Under the pieces are notes generated by a model that saw only the letters and a program-made list of their open reading frames with translations, was not told the origin of the DNA and searched no databases. The position numbers and the translations under genes were made by a program. Positions 12,412 through 22,362 of a stretch of 64,000 bases of DNA are shown in pieces. Numbering within the stretch: position 1 is the first letter of the stretch; the number at the start of each line of letters is the position of its first letter. Source of the DNA: Gautieria morchelliformis (taxonomy: Eukaryota > Basidiomycota > Agaricomycetes > Gomphales > Gomphaceae); contig WHVA01000579.1 of the NCBI GenBank assembly GCA_015179125.1, positions 1 through 64,000 on the forward strand, read 5' to 3'.

Positions 12412-12901
12412 TGTAAGGGCAACCCTGGCTAGTTGTGGAGATCATACTACCACACAACTGACAAGGGGAAATCCAAAGTATGTATAAATGAACGGAGTAT
12501 ACAAGAGAGGGGATTCTCACCTGACAAGGGGAAATCCAAAGAGAAAAGTCTAAGGACCCCCAATGTCAGCGAGCCCGTATTATACTACGCTGCGCAGCCA
12601 GGGACAACACTTGGCACCCGCCATCAACCCTGCACCTCCCCGACCTCCCTGACCCTTGATCGACCCTTGATGCCACCTATTACGCGAGTTGCTTGATTTC
12701 CGACACCATTCCGAGAGTGGAAGTCGGAAATTGGAGTGGAACTGGCAAGGCGAACAGAACTGGTGGAAGTTCTCCCAGAAGCGGAATCGTTTCCGAAAGC
12801 GGAGGCGGAGATGGAATCGGAACCGGAATCGGAGTCGGAAATGGAGTCGGAACTGGGTGTGGTGTTGGAACTGGATATGGAAAACAGGGTGTCCCCTGAC
12901 A
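12412..12901 (-). repeat. LTR of the gypsy element, 5' LTR on the minus strand
   Basis: It is 490 bp and on the minus strand runs from TGTCAGGGGACACC (12901) to GCCCTTACA (12412). It is followed directly by the gag leader at 12411. Its outer end at 12901 abuts a second gag copy reading away on the plus strand. Confidence 0.85.
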
Positions 12902-13355
12902 ATAGGTGCGTTCTGAATCGGAGACAGCGACTCAGAGATCGCGACCTCTTCCGCACACACGGTATATGACAGCCCCTCTTCTTACGTCAAGCTCCCAACC
13001 CTGGAAATCCCGTCCCATATTTCTCCTTCTGACATGGATCCGGACGATCGTCTTCAGAATATGGAGGAGGAATTGACGCGGAACCGGATGAAGACCGACG
13101 CGATTGAAACAGCCTGACAAGCGATTTTGGCTAAGTTAGATATCCCACAAAGTGGTGGAAATGCAATGCTGGATGAGCCGGATTTCGGAAAGGCGGAACT
13201 AGCGGAAGAGAGTATGTCCGCGAAGTTGGCAAAGGTCAAACCCGCAACTCCGGCGGACTTTGACGGAGATCGGGAGAAGGGATGCGTGTTCTTCAACACA
13301 TGCAGCATCTACTTTGCAATTGTCGGAGACCTCTTTCTGAACGACCAGGCTGTCA
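12902..13355 (+). pseudogene. Gag relic of a related gypsy element, opposite strand
   Basis: Plus-strand sequence starting exactly at the LTR boundary matches the internal gag region of the neighbouring element. It begins at the position equivalent to about 12365 there. It encodes FGKAELAEESMSAKLAKVK, TPADFDGDREKG and FNTCSIYFAIVGDLF. It has an early stop near 13117 and several amino-acid differences from the minus-strand copy (for example KLDIPQSGG versus KLDVPRSGG), so it derives from a different, diverged element. Homology ends at about 13355. Confidence 0.85.
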
Positions 13356-13520
13356 TGACCTGTCTATTTCTTTTACCACTGTCTCTATGCTACCTCTCGT
13401 CACTCCCTAGCATCTTCGCCAGAGTTCGCTGCACCCACCGACCACTCCCCCTCTATGTCCACTCTACCCGCTGTTCGCCCCATTCTCCAAACCACTATTC
13501 ACTGCTCTCTTGTTATTATT

Positions 13521-13600
13521 TGAAAATAATATTGAAAGTGATATGATTTAATCTCTGAACTGAAAATAATATTGAAAGTGATATGATTTAATCTCTGAAC
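13521..13600. repeat. Exact 40-bp tandem duplication
   Basis: 13521-13560 and 13561-13600 are identical (unit begins TGAAAATAATATTGAAAGTG and ends ATCTCTGAAC). Confidence 0.95.
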
Positions 13601-15120
13601 GTGAGATAAATCGAGTGTGAATCAGAGATAGTAAAATATCTGCGCATATAACCAAGTATATATTTCTGATGATATATGCTATCAAGACTTAGCTATTGCG
13701 ATGTAGAGCAAATAGGATTGGATTTCACTACTAGAATGTAGCACACAAGTCGTGATATTTAACTACTGAAGAAAACTCTTGGTTTTCTTGGATGTGATGC
13801 AACTGGAACAAAGGATAGAAGCAAGGGAAATGTCAAGGTTAGTGTCGACGTGTACTTGTTGGTTAGGGGTTGAATTGTATCGATAAAAGGGGCATATGGC
13901 ATGTGGGGAGGAATAGGGGAAGAGGTTCGAGATTTGTACAGCGCCGACCCGTCAAGTCGCGTCCCTTGATTAGATCACGTGATCATACGATGTGTAGGTC
14001 TTGGGACCGGGCTCGGCGTGCTTATGTAGGGCGTATAGGGGAGTTCTGGGCTGTGAGAGCATATTGTATGGTTTCCTGCATCATCGGGGTAATTTGGTGC
14101 ATGGATTGAGTAGGTTCGAACATGTGTGTTGGAGTTCGGCGATCTCGGGGATGGGTTGGAGTGAGTATATGCATGTGCGGGTGTGGGTAGTTGGTTCTGT
14201 TTGATATCGACCAGTGTAGTAGTGAGGATAGTGATACGATATAGTATTTCTTCAGTGTTTCTAACATGCTCGCGCATTTCGCCAGCAGGCACGCCATCAA
14301 ATATGATCGATACCATTCACCCGGCATGATGGTTCATCATTAGCCCCATCATCTTCTTAATCCAACCCCATTGGGTGTTCGTATGGCCAAAGTGCGTTCC
14401 CAGGGCGTTCCTTCCATAGGCCGTGCGGGATCAACCCAGTAAACGAAGAGTCCGTGCAGGGTAGCATGTATGCGGGTCCCAAGACATGGTTTTGTCCATA
14501 AGTGCCTTCGCCCCCTTTACTCTCCGCCGTTTCATATTCGCATTCTTCCCTCACTCTATTGTATGTTTATTCCATCTACATAGTATCATGACCGCACACC
14601 CCTATCCAACCCTGACCTGTGACGGCCTCTTTCCTATTCGCTGATGCCCTACGAGCATTCGATATAAGTAGTTTACATTTGCATGTATATTCCCCAGTTC
14701 AATTATCATACGTCGTCCATCTTGTGCAAACTTGATCTCGCTGTGATCATTGTCTTGAGCCTCTCCTTGAAGATTTCTATCTTCAACCAGCCAAGGACTT
14801 AGGCATCACTGGTGAGTTCTCATACTTCATCTTCATTACCTTAGCCTTCGAACTATTTTCTGTGCTGTTGGCGAAGGGCTCTGAAGGAGCACCTTTGCCA
14901 GCGAAGGGACCGTCGAAACTTAGACAGCCCTTCCGCGATATCTTGTACGTTACGTCGTCAAGTGCTGTGAGCTATTTTGCTATGACTGTAGATAGGGTGA
15001 GCCCCGTTCGGGCAACCCTCTTGTTTCGTGAACATTCATCGGTTCACCTATTCGCCGAACGGCATACTTATTTGCACAAGTTATTCGGGCATTCGCTGTG
15101 TTCACTAATACACGATATTA
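13601..15120. other. No recognisable gene
   Basis: AT-rich to about 13,800, then mixed sequence with short frames only. It may include the degraded 5' part of the gypsy element whose pol starts near 15121, since the downstream frame is clearly pol. I see no gag or zinc knuckle. Confidence 0.4.
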
Positions 15121-16518
15121 ATGCCTAAAAAGACACTTCCGTGGCTTCACTCTACGAAACCCACTATTGATTGGGGCCCCCTCTCAATCACCTTTCCTTC
15201 CAACCCCGATTCTATGCTTCCACATATGACGGTCGCTATGGCCTGTATGATGATTTCCCTGCTGGCTATCTTTGACAGTATCCCCGAACTCCACACTGCA
15301 TCGATGACATCGCCATCGCCAGTTCCTGGTTCACATTCGTCCCCGCCGTCCTTGGGTTACGTCCCGAACGCGGCGATTGGACCACTCTCCTATGTCCCGG
15401 TCCTTCCACCGGACGTCGCTTCTTCGCCCACTCCTATTCCGAATCTTTCTGGTTATGAACAGATGTTCGACGTGGATGGCGAACCCTTACTTCTCTCAAC
15501 CAAGCTGATCGAGAATCGCTCCTTTGAGTCCTCTATATCGCTTCCTAACAATCTCATTCGTCCATTTTCAGTCACGAAAAAACGCATAATGGAAACCGAA
15601 CCTATTCGACCAAAAACAGAGCCCATTCCGAGTCATTCTCGCCCCTGTACACCATGTACAGAATCGCTGATCGATGACCACCTCCCATTCCATTCTTCAC
15701 CTCCTGACCCACCTCCGATGAGGAGGGCAATGCCGCATATAAGCCTAATCAGCGCGGCCGCCTTCGAGCTAATCATGAAACTTGGCGAAGAAGAAACCTC
15801 CATGTTAAACATGCACCCTTCCATCCCTGAGCCGACTTTGCTTCGCGCTGTAGGCAACGCACCAGCCCCGACCACACTCCTCCATGAAAACCCTCTACTG
15901 AAGGACGAGTTAGAAATGTTCAGGGCTGTGGTACCAGAGGAGTACCATGACTTCTTTGATATATTTTCACGTGCTAAAGCCAAAAACCTTCCCCCACATC
16001 GTTCCTATAATCACACCATCGAGATTGAGAATGATGGCACACCACCTCACGGTCCCATATACCCACTCTCGAACAGCAAATTAGAAATGCTCCGCGAATA
16101 TCTCGATGACATGCTTGGCAAGGGATTTATCCGCTCTTCTCAATCACCTGGTGGCGCCCCTGTTGTGTTCGCGAAGAAGAAGGATGGTACACTGCAAATG
16201 TGTGTGGACTATCAAGGGTTGAATCGTATCATGCGAAAAAAACAAATACCCTATCCCACTGATTCCGAGTCTTATTGACCAACTCAAACGCGCGAATGTC
16301 TATACGAAATTTGACCTTCACGCCGGGTTCAATAATGTTTGGATCGCCTCTGGCCAAGAGTGGAAGACAGCCTTCCGAACTCGATATGGGTCCTTAGAAT
16401 CCCTCGTCATGCCGTTCAGATTAACAAACGCTCCGGCGACATTCCAGCACTTCATGAATGATATCTTCCAGGACATGGCTGATGTCTTCGTTGTAGTCTA
16501 CCTCAACGACATCCTTAT
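15121..16518 (+). pseudogene. Ty3/gypsy pol relic cut by a copia LTR
   Basis: The frame 15121-16278 carries the post-protease linker LPWLHSTKPTIDWGPLS, a Pro-rich spacer, and the start of reverse transcriptase ([29 protein letters not shown]). A one-base shift in an A-rich run near 16245 moves the rest into another frame: [28 protein letters not shown] and VYLNDILIV. The catalytic YxDD motif reads YLND, so the first aspartate is lost. The sequence ends at 16518 where the copia LTR begins, and the remainder of RT, RNase H and integrase is not found beyond that element. This is a different gypsy family from the 8-12 kb one. Confidence 0.85.
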
Positions 16519-17016
16519 TGTTGGGTGCATTTATGCTCCTGCACCAAAATCAAGCATAATATATCCAATTTGTTGTGTGGCCTTCCAATTTCTTCTCACA
16601 TTGTTCTTGTATTATGCATCCATTTCTCTGGTTATTTTCGAAATTTTCCACTCATTCCTTATCTCTCTATTTCATCTTGTTATTCCTACTTTCACAAGCG
16701 GCTGCACCCAGCGGAGTCTGAAATGACTTCGACGCGCGAGCTCTTGGGCGCTAAAGGGCCGGGTAGTAGTACATTCGCAGTGGAACACATTTCCCCCTCT
16801 CTCAGTGACCACTAAATTCACTGAGAGAGGCAAGTAAATTAGTCTAGTAGTCTTTGCATTTATTGACCTAGAAATCCTCTGTAGTGAATTGATTTCTAGG
16901 TAGTGTATAATATATTTAGAGTGACCACTAAATTCACTGAGAGAGTGAATTGATTTCTAGTCTATTCTTTTGAATAACAAGTCCATACCTACTGCCTATA
17001 ATTCCTGTCCTCTACA
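16519..17016 (+). repeat. 5' LTR of copia element 1
   Basis: TGTTGGGTGC...CCTCTACA, 498 bp. It contains two copies of AGTGACCACTAAATTCACTG and a strong hairpin at 16797-16829. Confidence 0.95.
16797..16829. repeat. Hairpin inside the copia 1 LTR
   Basis: Perfect 12-bp arms CTCTCTCAGTGA and TCACTGAGAGAG with a 9-nt loop. The repeated half-site near 16920-16950 could form alternative pairings. A role in transcript 3'-end formation is only a guess. Confidence 0.8.
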
Positions 17017-17030
17017 GGGTTATGGGCCCC
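17017..17030 (+). promoter_or_regulatory. Primer-binding site (initiator tRNA-Met anticodon arm type)
   Basis: GGTTATGGGCCCC directly follows the LTR. It is complementary to the anticodon stem-loop of eukaryotic initiator tRNA (GGGCCCAUAACC), the half-tRNA priming mode known from Drosophila copia. The same sequence occurs at the equivalent place in copia elements 2 and 3 in this window. The gag-pol ATG (17022) lies inside it. Confidence 0.75.
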
Positions 17031-20000
17031 GGAGACACTTCTGAGAAGCTATTGGGTGTTGAGAAGCTTGCTACTGATGGAAGTAATTGGCCATTGTGGC
17101 GAGCCACTCTCATCAGCTATTTTGAGTCCAAAAATCTGCTCAAGCATGTAGAAGGGAGAGTCACTCGACCTCCTGATCCTCCAGTCATGCCCCCAGGCCA
17201 TATTCTAACAGAAGCTGAGGAAACTCAGATGGATAAAGCCGAGGAGAAGCTGGAGAGATACCTTGCTAGAGAAGGACAAGCCAAGACCCAAATCATCGTC
17301 TCAGTGTCAGAGTCATTAGCCCTGATGCTACAGAAGCAGAAGACAGCAAAAGAGACTTGGGATGCACTGGTCAATGAAATGACCAAAAAGCCCAAGATGG
17401 TCCTCACCAGCCTGCAGAGACAACTCCGCAGTATGAGATGTCCTGAGGATGGAGACTTGAGAGATCACTTGGACAAGGCCCAAGACCTATATGCTCGTCT
17501 TAATGAGATGGGAGCTAGAGTTTCTGAAGAAGAATTCATGGACATAATCCTTGCGTCACTTCCACCATCCTATGAGGCAGTCATGAATGCCCTTACAACT
17601 TCGCTTGAAGAATGCGGGATGCCATTGGTCCCTGATAATATTATTAGGGTACTAAAGGCTCAGTATGACAGGAAGAAAACACTCCCGCAAGAAGAGCAGG
17701 TGTTTATTGGTTCATCTACTAAGAAGGACCAGAAGGGGCAGAAGGCGCATGTATGCACCAACTGCAAAAAGCCTGGACATTCCATCGAAAATTGCTGGGC
17801 TAAAGGAGGTGGTAAAGAAGGTCAAGGACCACGTCAGAAGAAGAAAGCCAAAGGCAAGAAGAAGAAGAAGGGTAAAGCAAAAGCGAATGTTGCCGAAGAA
17901 GAGTCTACTTCTGAGGAAAGTGGTGATGGGCATCTTGCCTTCACCAATTTTGACGAGTGCTCTAATTTCAATTTGAGCACATCCTCAGGAGTTATAGTCA
18001 TACTCGACACCGGAACGACATCGCATATGACTCCTCACAAAAATTTATTGAGGAACTACTGTCAATTCTCACAGCCGAGGACTATCCGAGCAGCCAACAA
18101 AGGTACCTTTGATGCCTTCGGCTCAGGACTGCTCGTATTATCCAATAAGGTTGGAGATAGAACAGTAGAAGTCACGTTGCAAGATACATACTATGCACCC
18201 AAAATTGCTGCTACCCTCGTCTCGATCGGTCGGTGCGATGATGCTGGCTACGACATTCGACTCGGTGGCCAGAAATGCACAATATCTAATGCTGCTGGAA
18301 AAGTATTGATGCAAGCACCGAAAGTCAATGGCTTATATCGACTAGACCTCCAGTCACCAAGTGCTCAAGCCCATATGTGTTTATCTGCCATGGAAATTCA
18401 TCAAAAGATGGGGCACATCTCGCAGAAGTCCCTACAACATCTATTAAATCATGGCATGATATTGGGCATTGAACTGAGCTCCACAGGCGATAGAATTGTC
18501 TGTGATGCGTGTATTCAGGCCAAGATTGCGCGCAAACCTCTTCCTCGAGAACCCAGAGACCGAACATCAAAATTCGGTGACAGAATTTATTCTGATGTCT
18601 GGGGACCTGCAAGACACCTCACGATCGATAAGAAGTCATATTATGTCTCCTTTATCGATGACTACTCAAGAGAATCGGTGATCTATCTCATGGCGAACAA
18701 ATCAGAAGCATTCTCAAAGTACAAGCTCTACGAGGCTTTAATGCTTCGACAGAGAAATGTGCACATCAAGGCACTTGTTTCTGATCGAGGGGGCGAGTAT
18801 ATGAGCTCTGAATTCGAACAGCATCTAGCCAAACAAGGCACGAAGCATCAGTTGACGGTACACGACACACCAGAGTCCAATGGTGTTGCGGAACGCCTGA
18901 ACCGAACTCTCACTGAGAGAACTCGTGCCATGCTGCTAGAATCAGGCCTTCCTAAGATATTATGGGGCTATGCGATACAGCATGCCAATTATCTTAGGAA
19001 CAGGACGCATACAAGAGCTCTACCAGATAAAACGCCCTACGAGATGATTCACCATGAAAAACCGAATCTCAAAGACATTCACACGTGGGGAACTGAAATT
19101 TACGTTAAAATCACTCAGGGAGATAAATTGGCAGCTCGTGCCAAGAGAGCTCGGTGGATAGGAATTTCTGCGCAGAGCCATGGTCATTATGTTTATTGGC
19201 CTGACTCGCACAAAGTTTCTGTCGAGCGGAACATTGTCTTTGATTCAGAAATGAAGAAGGGAAAGGTCCCAATCATTTCTATTGAGGAATCCAAGCTACC
19301 TACGTCTAAAGAAGAGAAGAAGGCCATTCCGGCATCAGTGCCTGTGCCCGGTCGCTTAGTCAGCGAAGAGGCAAAGATCGAAGAAATTGATGAAAGTGCA
19401 CCGGAAGAATATCTTGATAAGCTGCAACCTATTCAGGGAGTTGATGACAGACCTAGAGAAGCTGAACCGATAAGGAGAAGCGAAAGGATCCGTCAACAAC
19501 AAGTGCAGCCGGCCCCATCAGGTCCCGTGACAAGATCTCAAACTCAGAGACAAACTGGCGCACATATGACTACGCTAGCTTACGAGGACGTTGAGGACCA
19601 TAAAGAAGTTTTATTCGACCAAGAATTATCCTCCGAGATTGATGGCATCAGTAGCTATGAGTGTGCCATCAGTGCGTTTCTAACCGACGGTCAAAACAAT
19701 AACAAGGCGCCGGATTTGAGTCAAATTGAACCTAGCAATGCAGACGAAGCTCTGAATAATCCTATGTGGAAGAAATCAATGGACAAAGAGTATGAGGCCC
19801 TAATCGACAGGGGAGTGTGGGAAAGAACCAAACCACCTCCTGGAGCCAACATTGTCGGCAACAAATGGGTCTACCTTTGGAAGCGTAATCCAGAAGGGAA
19901 ACCAATAGTACCTAAATCGAGAATGGTCGCCCAAGGCTTCACGCAGAAGTTTGGAATCGACTATGATGAGACATACTCACCTGTTGCTCGGTTATCCTCC

Positions 20001-21276
20001 CTACGGATCATATGCGCCATTGCTGCTAGGAATGACTGGCCTATTCATCAAATGGACGTGGACTATGCATACCTCAATGCTACGTTGCCCGAACCTATTT
20101 ACATGAAGCAGCCGTATGGATATGAGTCAGGAGACAAAGGCGAAGTGCTACTTTTGAAGAAAGCACTCTACGGCCTCAAGCAATCTGGAAGAGAATGGTA
20201 CAAACGTCTAAGTGGTGAATTCCACAAGTTAGGATTCACTACGTCAGCCACAGACGGGGCTGTATTTTATAGACGTGGCGGAAAGGGGCATGTGATCATT
20301 GCAACAGCTGTGGACGACTTACCATCACAGCTGAAAATCAGTCAGTCCTGGACGAAGTCAAACGAGATCTTGCTCAGGTCTTCAGTATGAAAGATCTAGG
20401 CGAGATTCATTGGCTATTGAATCTCAAAATCGAAAGAGACTGGCAGAAGAAGACCATTGCAATTTCACAACCTGCATACATCAAGAAGATCATCAAAAAA
20501 TTTAATCTCGAAGATGCAAAGACTTATGCTACGCCTCTTGATCCAGCCGTAAAATTATCTAAAGACCAATGTCCTTCTACAGAGAGAGGCAAGAAAGCCA
20601 TGTCGAAGTTTCCATACAGGCAAGCTATAGGATCACTGATGTGGGCGGCTGTAGCCACTCGACCTGACATTGCATTTGCGGTGTCATTACTCTCGCAATT
20701 CCTTGAAAATGCAGGTGGCACACACTGGAATGCAGTCAAACGTGTCTTCAAATATTTGAAAGGCACGAAGCATTACAAGCTCACACTTGGAAGAAATCAA
20801 GACGGCTTGATGGGATATTCAGATGCGGATTGGGGTTCACAGAGTCATAGGCGTTCGTATTCGGCATACTTATTTCAGATTGATGGAGGCACTGTTTCAT
20901 GGAGTTGCCAGAAACAGTCGATAGTAGCCCTCTCATCAACTGAAGCCGAATTCGTCGCCCTGACCCATGCGGGCAAAGAGGCTCTTTGGATGCGCCATTT
21001 TATTTCTGAAATATTCCAACCACTGAACAGACCCATCCAAGTTTATTCAGACAATCAATCAGCCATTGCCATCACGTATGGCACCCAACAACACACGAGA
21101 ACCAAGCATTTCGACATCCGATTATATTTCCTTCGAGATATAATCAAAATCAACAAGCCAAGCTCGTTTATTTGCCAACCGAACAAATGTTGGCAGATAT
21201 CCTCACTAAAGGACTTCCTAGTCCTAGAGTGAAGATTCTCAACGAGAAATCGGAATATATTAAGCTTGAGGGGGCG
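17022..21276 (+). pseudogene. Copia element 1 Gag-Pol polyprotein with two single-base frameshifts
   Basis: From the ATG at 17022 the order is: Gag with zinc knuckle CTNCKKPGHSIENCW (about residues 247-261); aspartic protease (VILDTGTTSHMTPH); GAG-pre-integrase with MEIHQKMGHIS; integrase with YSDVWGPARH, LVSDRGGEYM and PESNGVAERLNRTL; then reverse transcriptase (NKWVYLWKRN, VAQGFTQKFGIDY, ALYGLKQSGREWY, AVDDL). A missing base near 20324, just after AVDDL, breaks the frame, which resumes at 20387 (MKDLGEIHWLLN) and runs through RNase H (YSDADWGSQSHRRS). A second missing base near 21147 displaces the last part, ending at LEGA beside the polypurine tract. Only two small lesions separate it from an intact element, which fits its near-identical LTRs. 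Confidence 0.9.
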
Positions 21277-21660
21277 TGTTGGGTGCATTTATGCTCCTGC
21301 ACCAAAATCAAGCATAATATATCCAATTTGTTGTGTGGCCTTCCAATTTCTTCTCACATTGTTCTTGTATTATGCATCCATTTCTCTGGTTATTTTTGAA
21401 ATTTTCCACTCATTCCTTATCTCTCTATTTCATCTTGTTATTCCTACTTTCACAAGCGGCTGCACCCAGCGGAGTCTGAAATGACTTCGACGCGCGAGCT
21501 CTTGGGCGCTAAAGGGCCGGGTAGTAGTACATGCGCAGTGGAACACATTTCCCCCTCTCTCAGTGACCACTAAATTCACTGAGAGAGGCAAGTAAATTAG
21601 TCTAGTAGTCTTTGCATTTATTGACCTAGAAATCCTCTGTAGTGAATTGATTTCTAGGTA
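21277..21660 (+). repeat. 3' LTR of copia element 1, first 384 bp
   Basis: Matches 16519-16902 base for base in length with two substitutions, then breaks at TTCTAGGTA. The missing remainder is found inverted at 22249-22362. Confidence 0.95.
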
Positions 21661-22248
21661 GCCACCATGAGTGAGACAACAGAAGACACAATCACGACTT
21701 TGAAAATCTGGCAGCAAAAAACCTCAACAAATCCGACGTGGCACAGCAGGACCTCATCAACACAATAGACCCTAGCGTATATGACATTATAATTTTACAG
21801 GAACCCTACTTCAACTTTCTAGGCAACACCCGAATCAACCACCGATGGTACTCACTGACACCCACAGCGCATCGAGACAATCCCAAGAAGACCCGAGCTG
21901 TCACTTTCATCAGCAGACGCCTCCGATCCAGCTCATGGCAGCAAATAGACATGGACACACAGGACGCGGTAGCAGTGCTGATACACACCAATGCAGGGCC
22001 CACCACCCTCATCAACATCTACAATGACGGCGGACATTCCAACACGCTGCAGAGCATCCAAAACACCATCCAGACCGACAGGAGAGACGCAAGAATAATC
22101 GACACGAACAACATGCTGTGGATGGGGGACTTCAATAGGCACCACCCGCTCTGGGACGAAGAGCGCAACACCCACCTATTCACCGCAGCTAACCTGGATG
22201 CCGCACAGATACTACTGGAGCTACTAGCGCAACACGACATGCTAATGG
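21661..22248 (+). pseudogene. LINE ORF2 start (endonuclease domain), inverted piece
   Basis: The segment begins GCCACC then ATG at 21667 and encodes MSETTEDTITTLKIWQQ. A one-base shift in an A run (about 21720) leads to the frame 21738-22253. That frame carries the apurinic-type endonuclease of non-LTR retrotransposons: DIIILQEPYFN, RAVTFISRRL, and the catalytic GDFNRHHPLWDEERN. It stops where the inverted LTR fragment begins. The endonuclease nicks target DNA for target-primed reverse transcription. No reverse transcriptase follows. The natural upstream partner is the LINE ORF1 on the minus strand at 22363, so this piece has been flipped. Confidence 0.85.
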
Positions 22249-22362
22249 TGTAGAGGACAGGAATTATAGGCAGTAGGTATGGACTTGTTATTCAAAAGAA
22301 TAGACTAGAAATCAATTCACTCTCTCAGTGAATTTAGTGGTCACTGTAAATATATTATACAC
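22249..22362 (-). repeat. Displaced, inverted last 114 bp of the copia 1 3' LTR
   Basis: Reverse complement of 16903-17016 with one substitution. Together with 21277-21660 it makes exactly one 498-bp LTR with no base lost or gained. Confidence 0.95.

Larger units (their letters stand above)
8330..12901 (-). mobile_element. Ty3/gypsy element bounded by inverted LTRs, integrase missing
   Basis: The internal gag-pol region is on the minus strand. The right LTR (12412-12901) is correctly oriented as its 5' LTR. The left LTR (8330-8800) is inverted relative to it and joined directly to pol inside RNase H, so integrase and the true 3' end are gone. The two LTRs differ by scattered substitutions and a roughly 19-bp indel, which indicates considerable age or different sources. 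No target duplication is visible. Confidence 0.85.
16519..21660 (+). mobile_element. Ty1/copia element 1 (young; 3' LTR end displaced by an inversion)
   Basis: Full-length copia element: 498-bp 5' LTR, tRNA primer site, one long gag-pol reading region, a GAGGGGGCG polypurine tract and a 3' LTR. The LTR's last 114 bp now lie inverted at 22249-22362. Counting both parts, the LTRs differ at only about three positions. The 5' flank is gypsy pol, while the flank of the displaced LTR end is LINE ORF2, and no target duplication matches (CTTAT versus CCATT). Confidence 0.9.
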
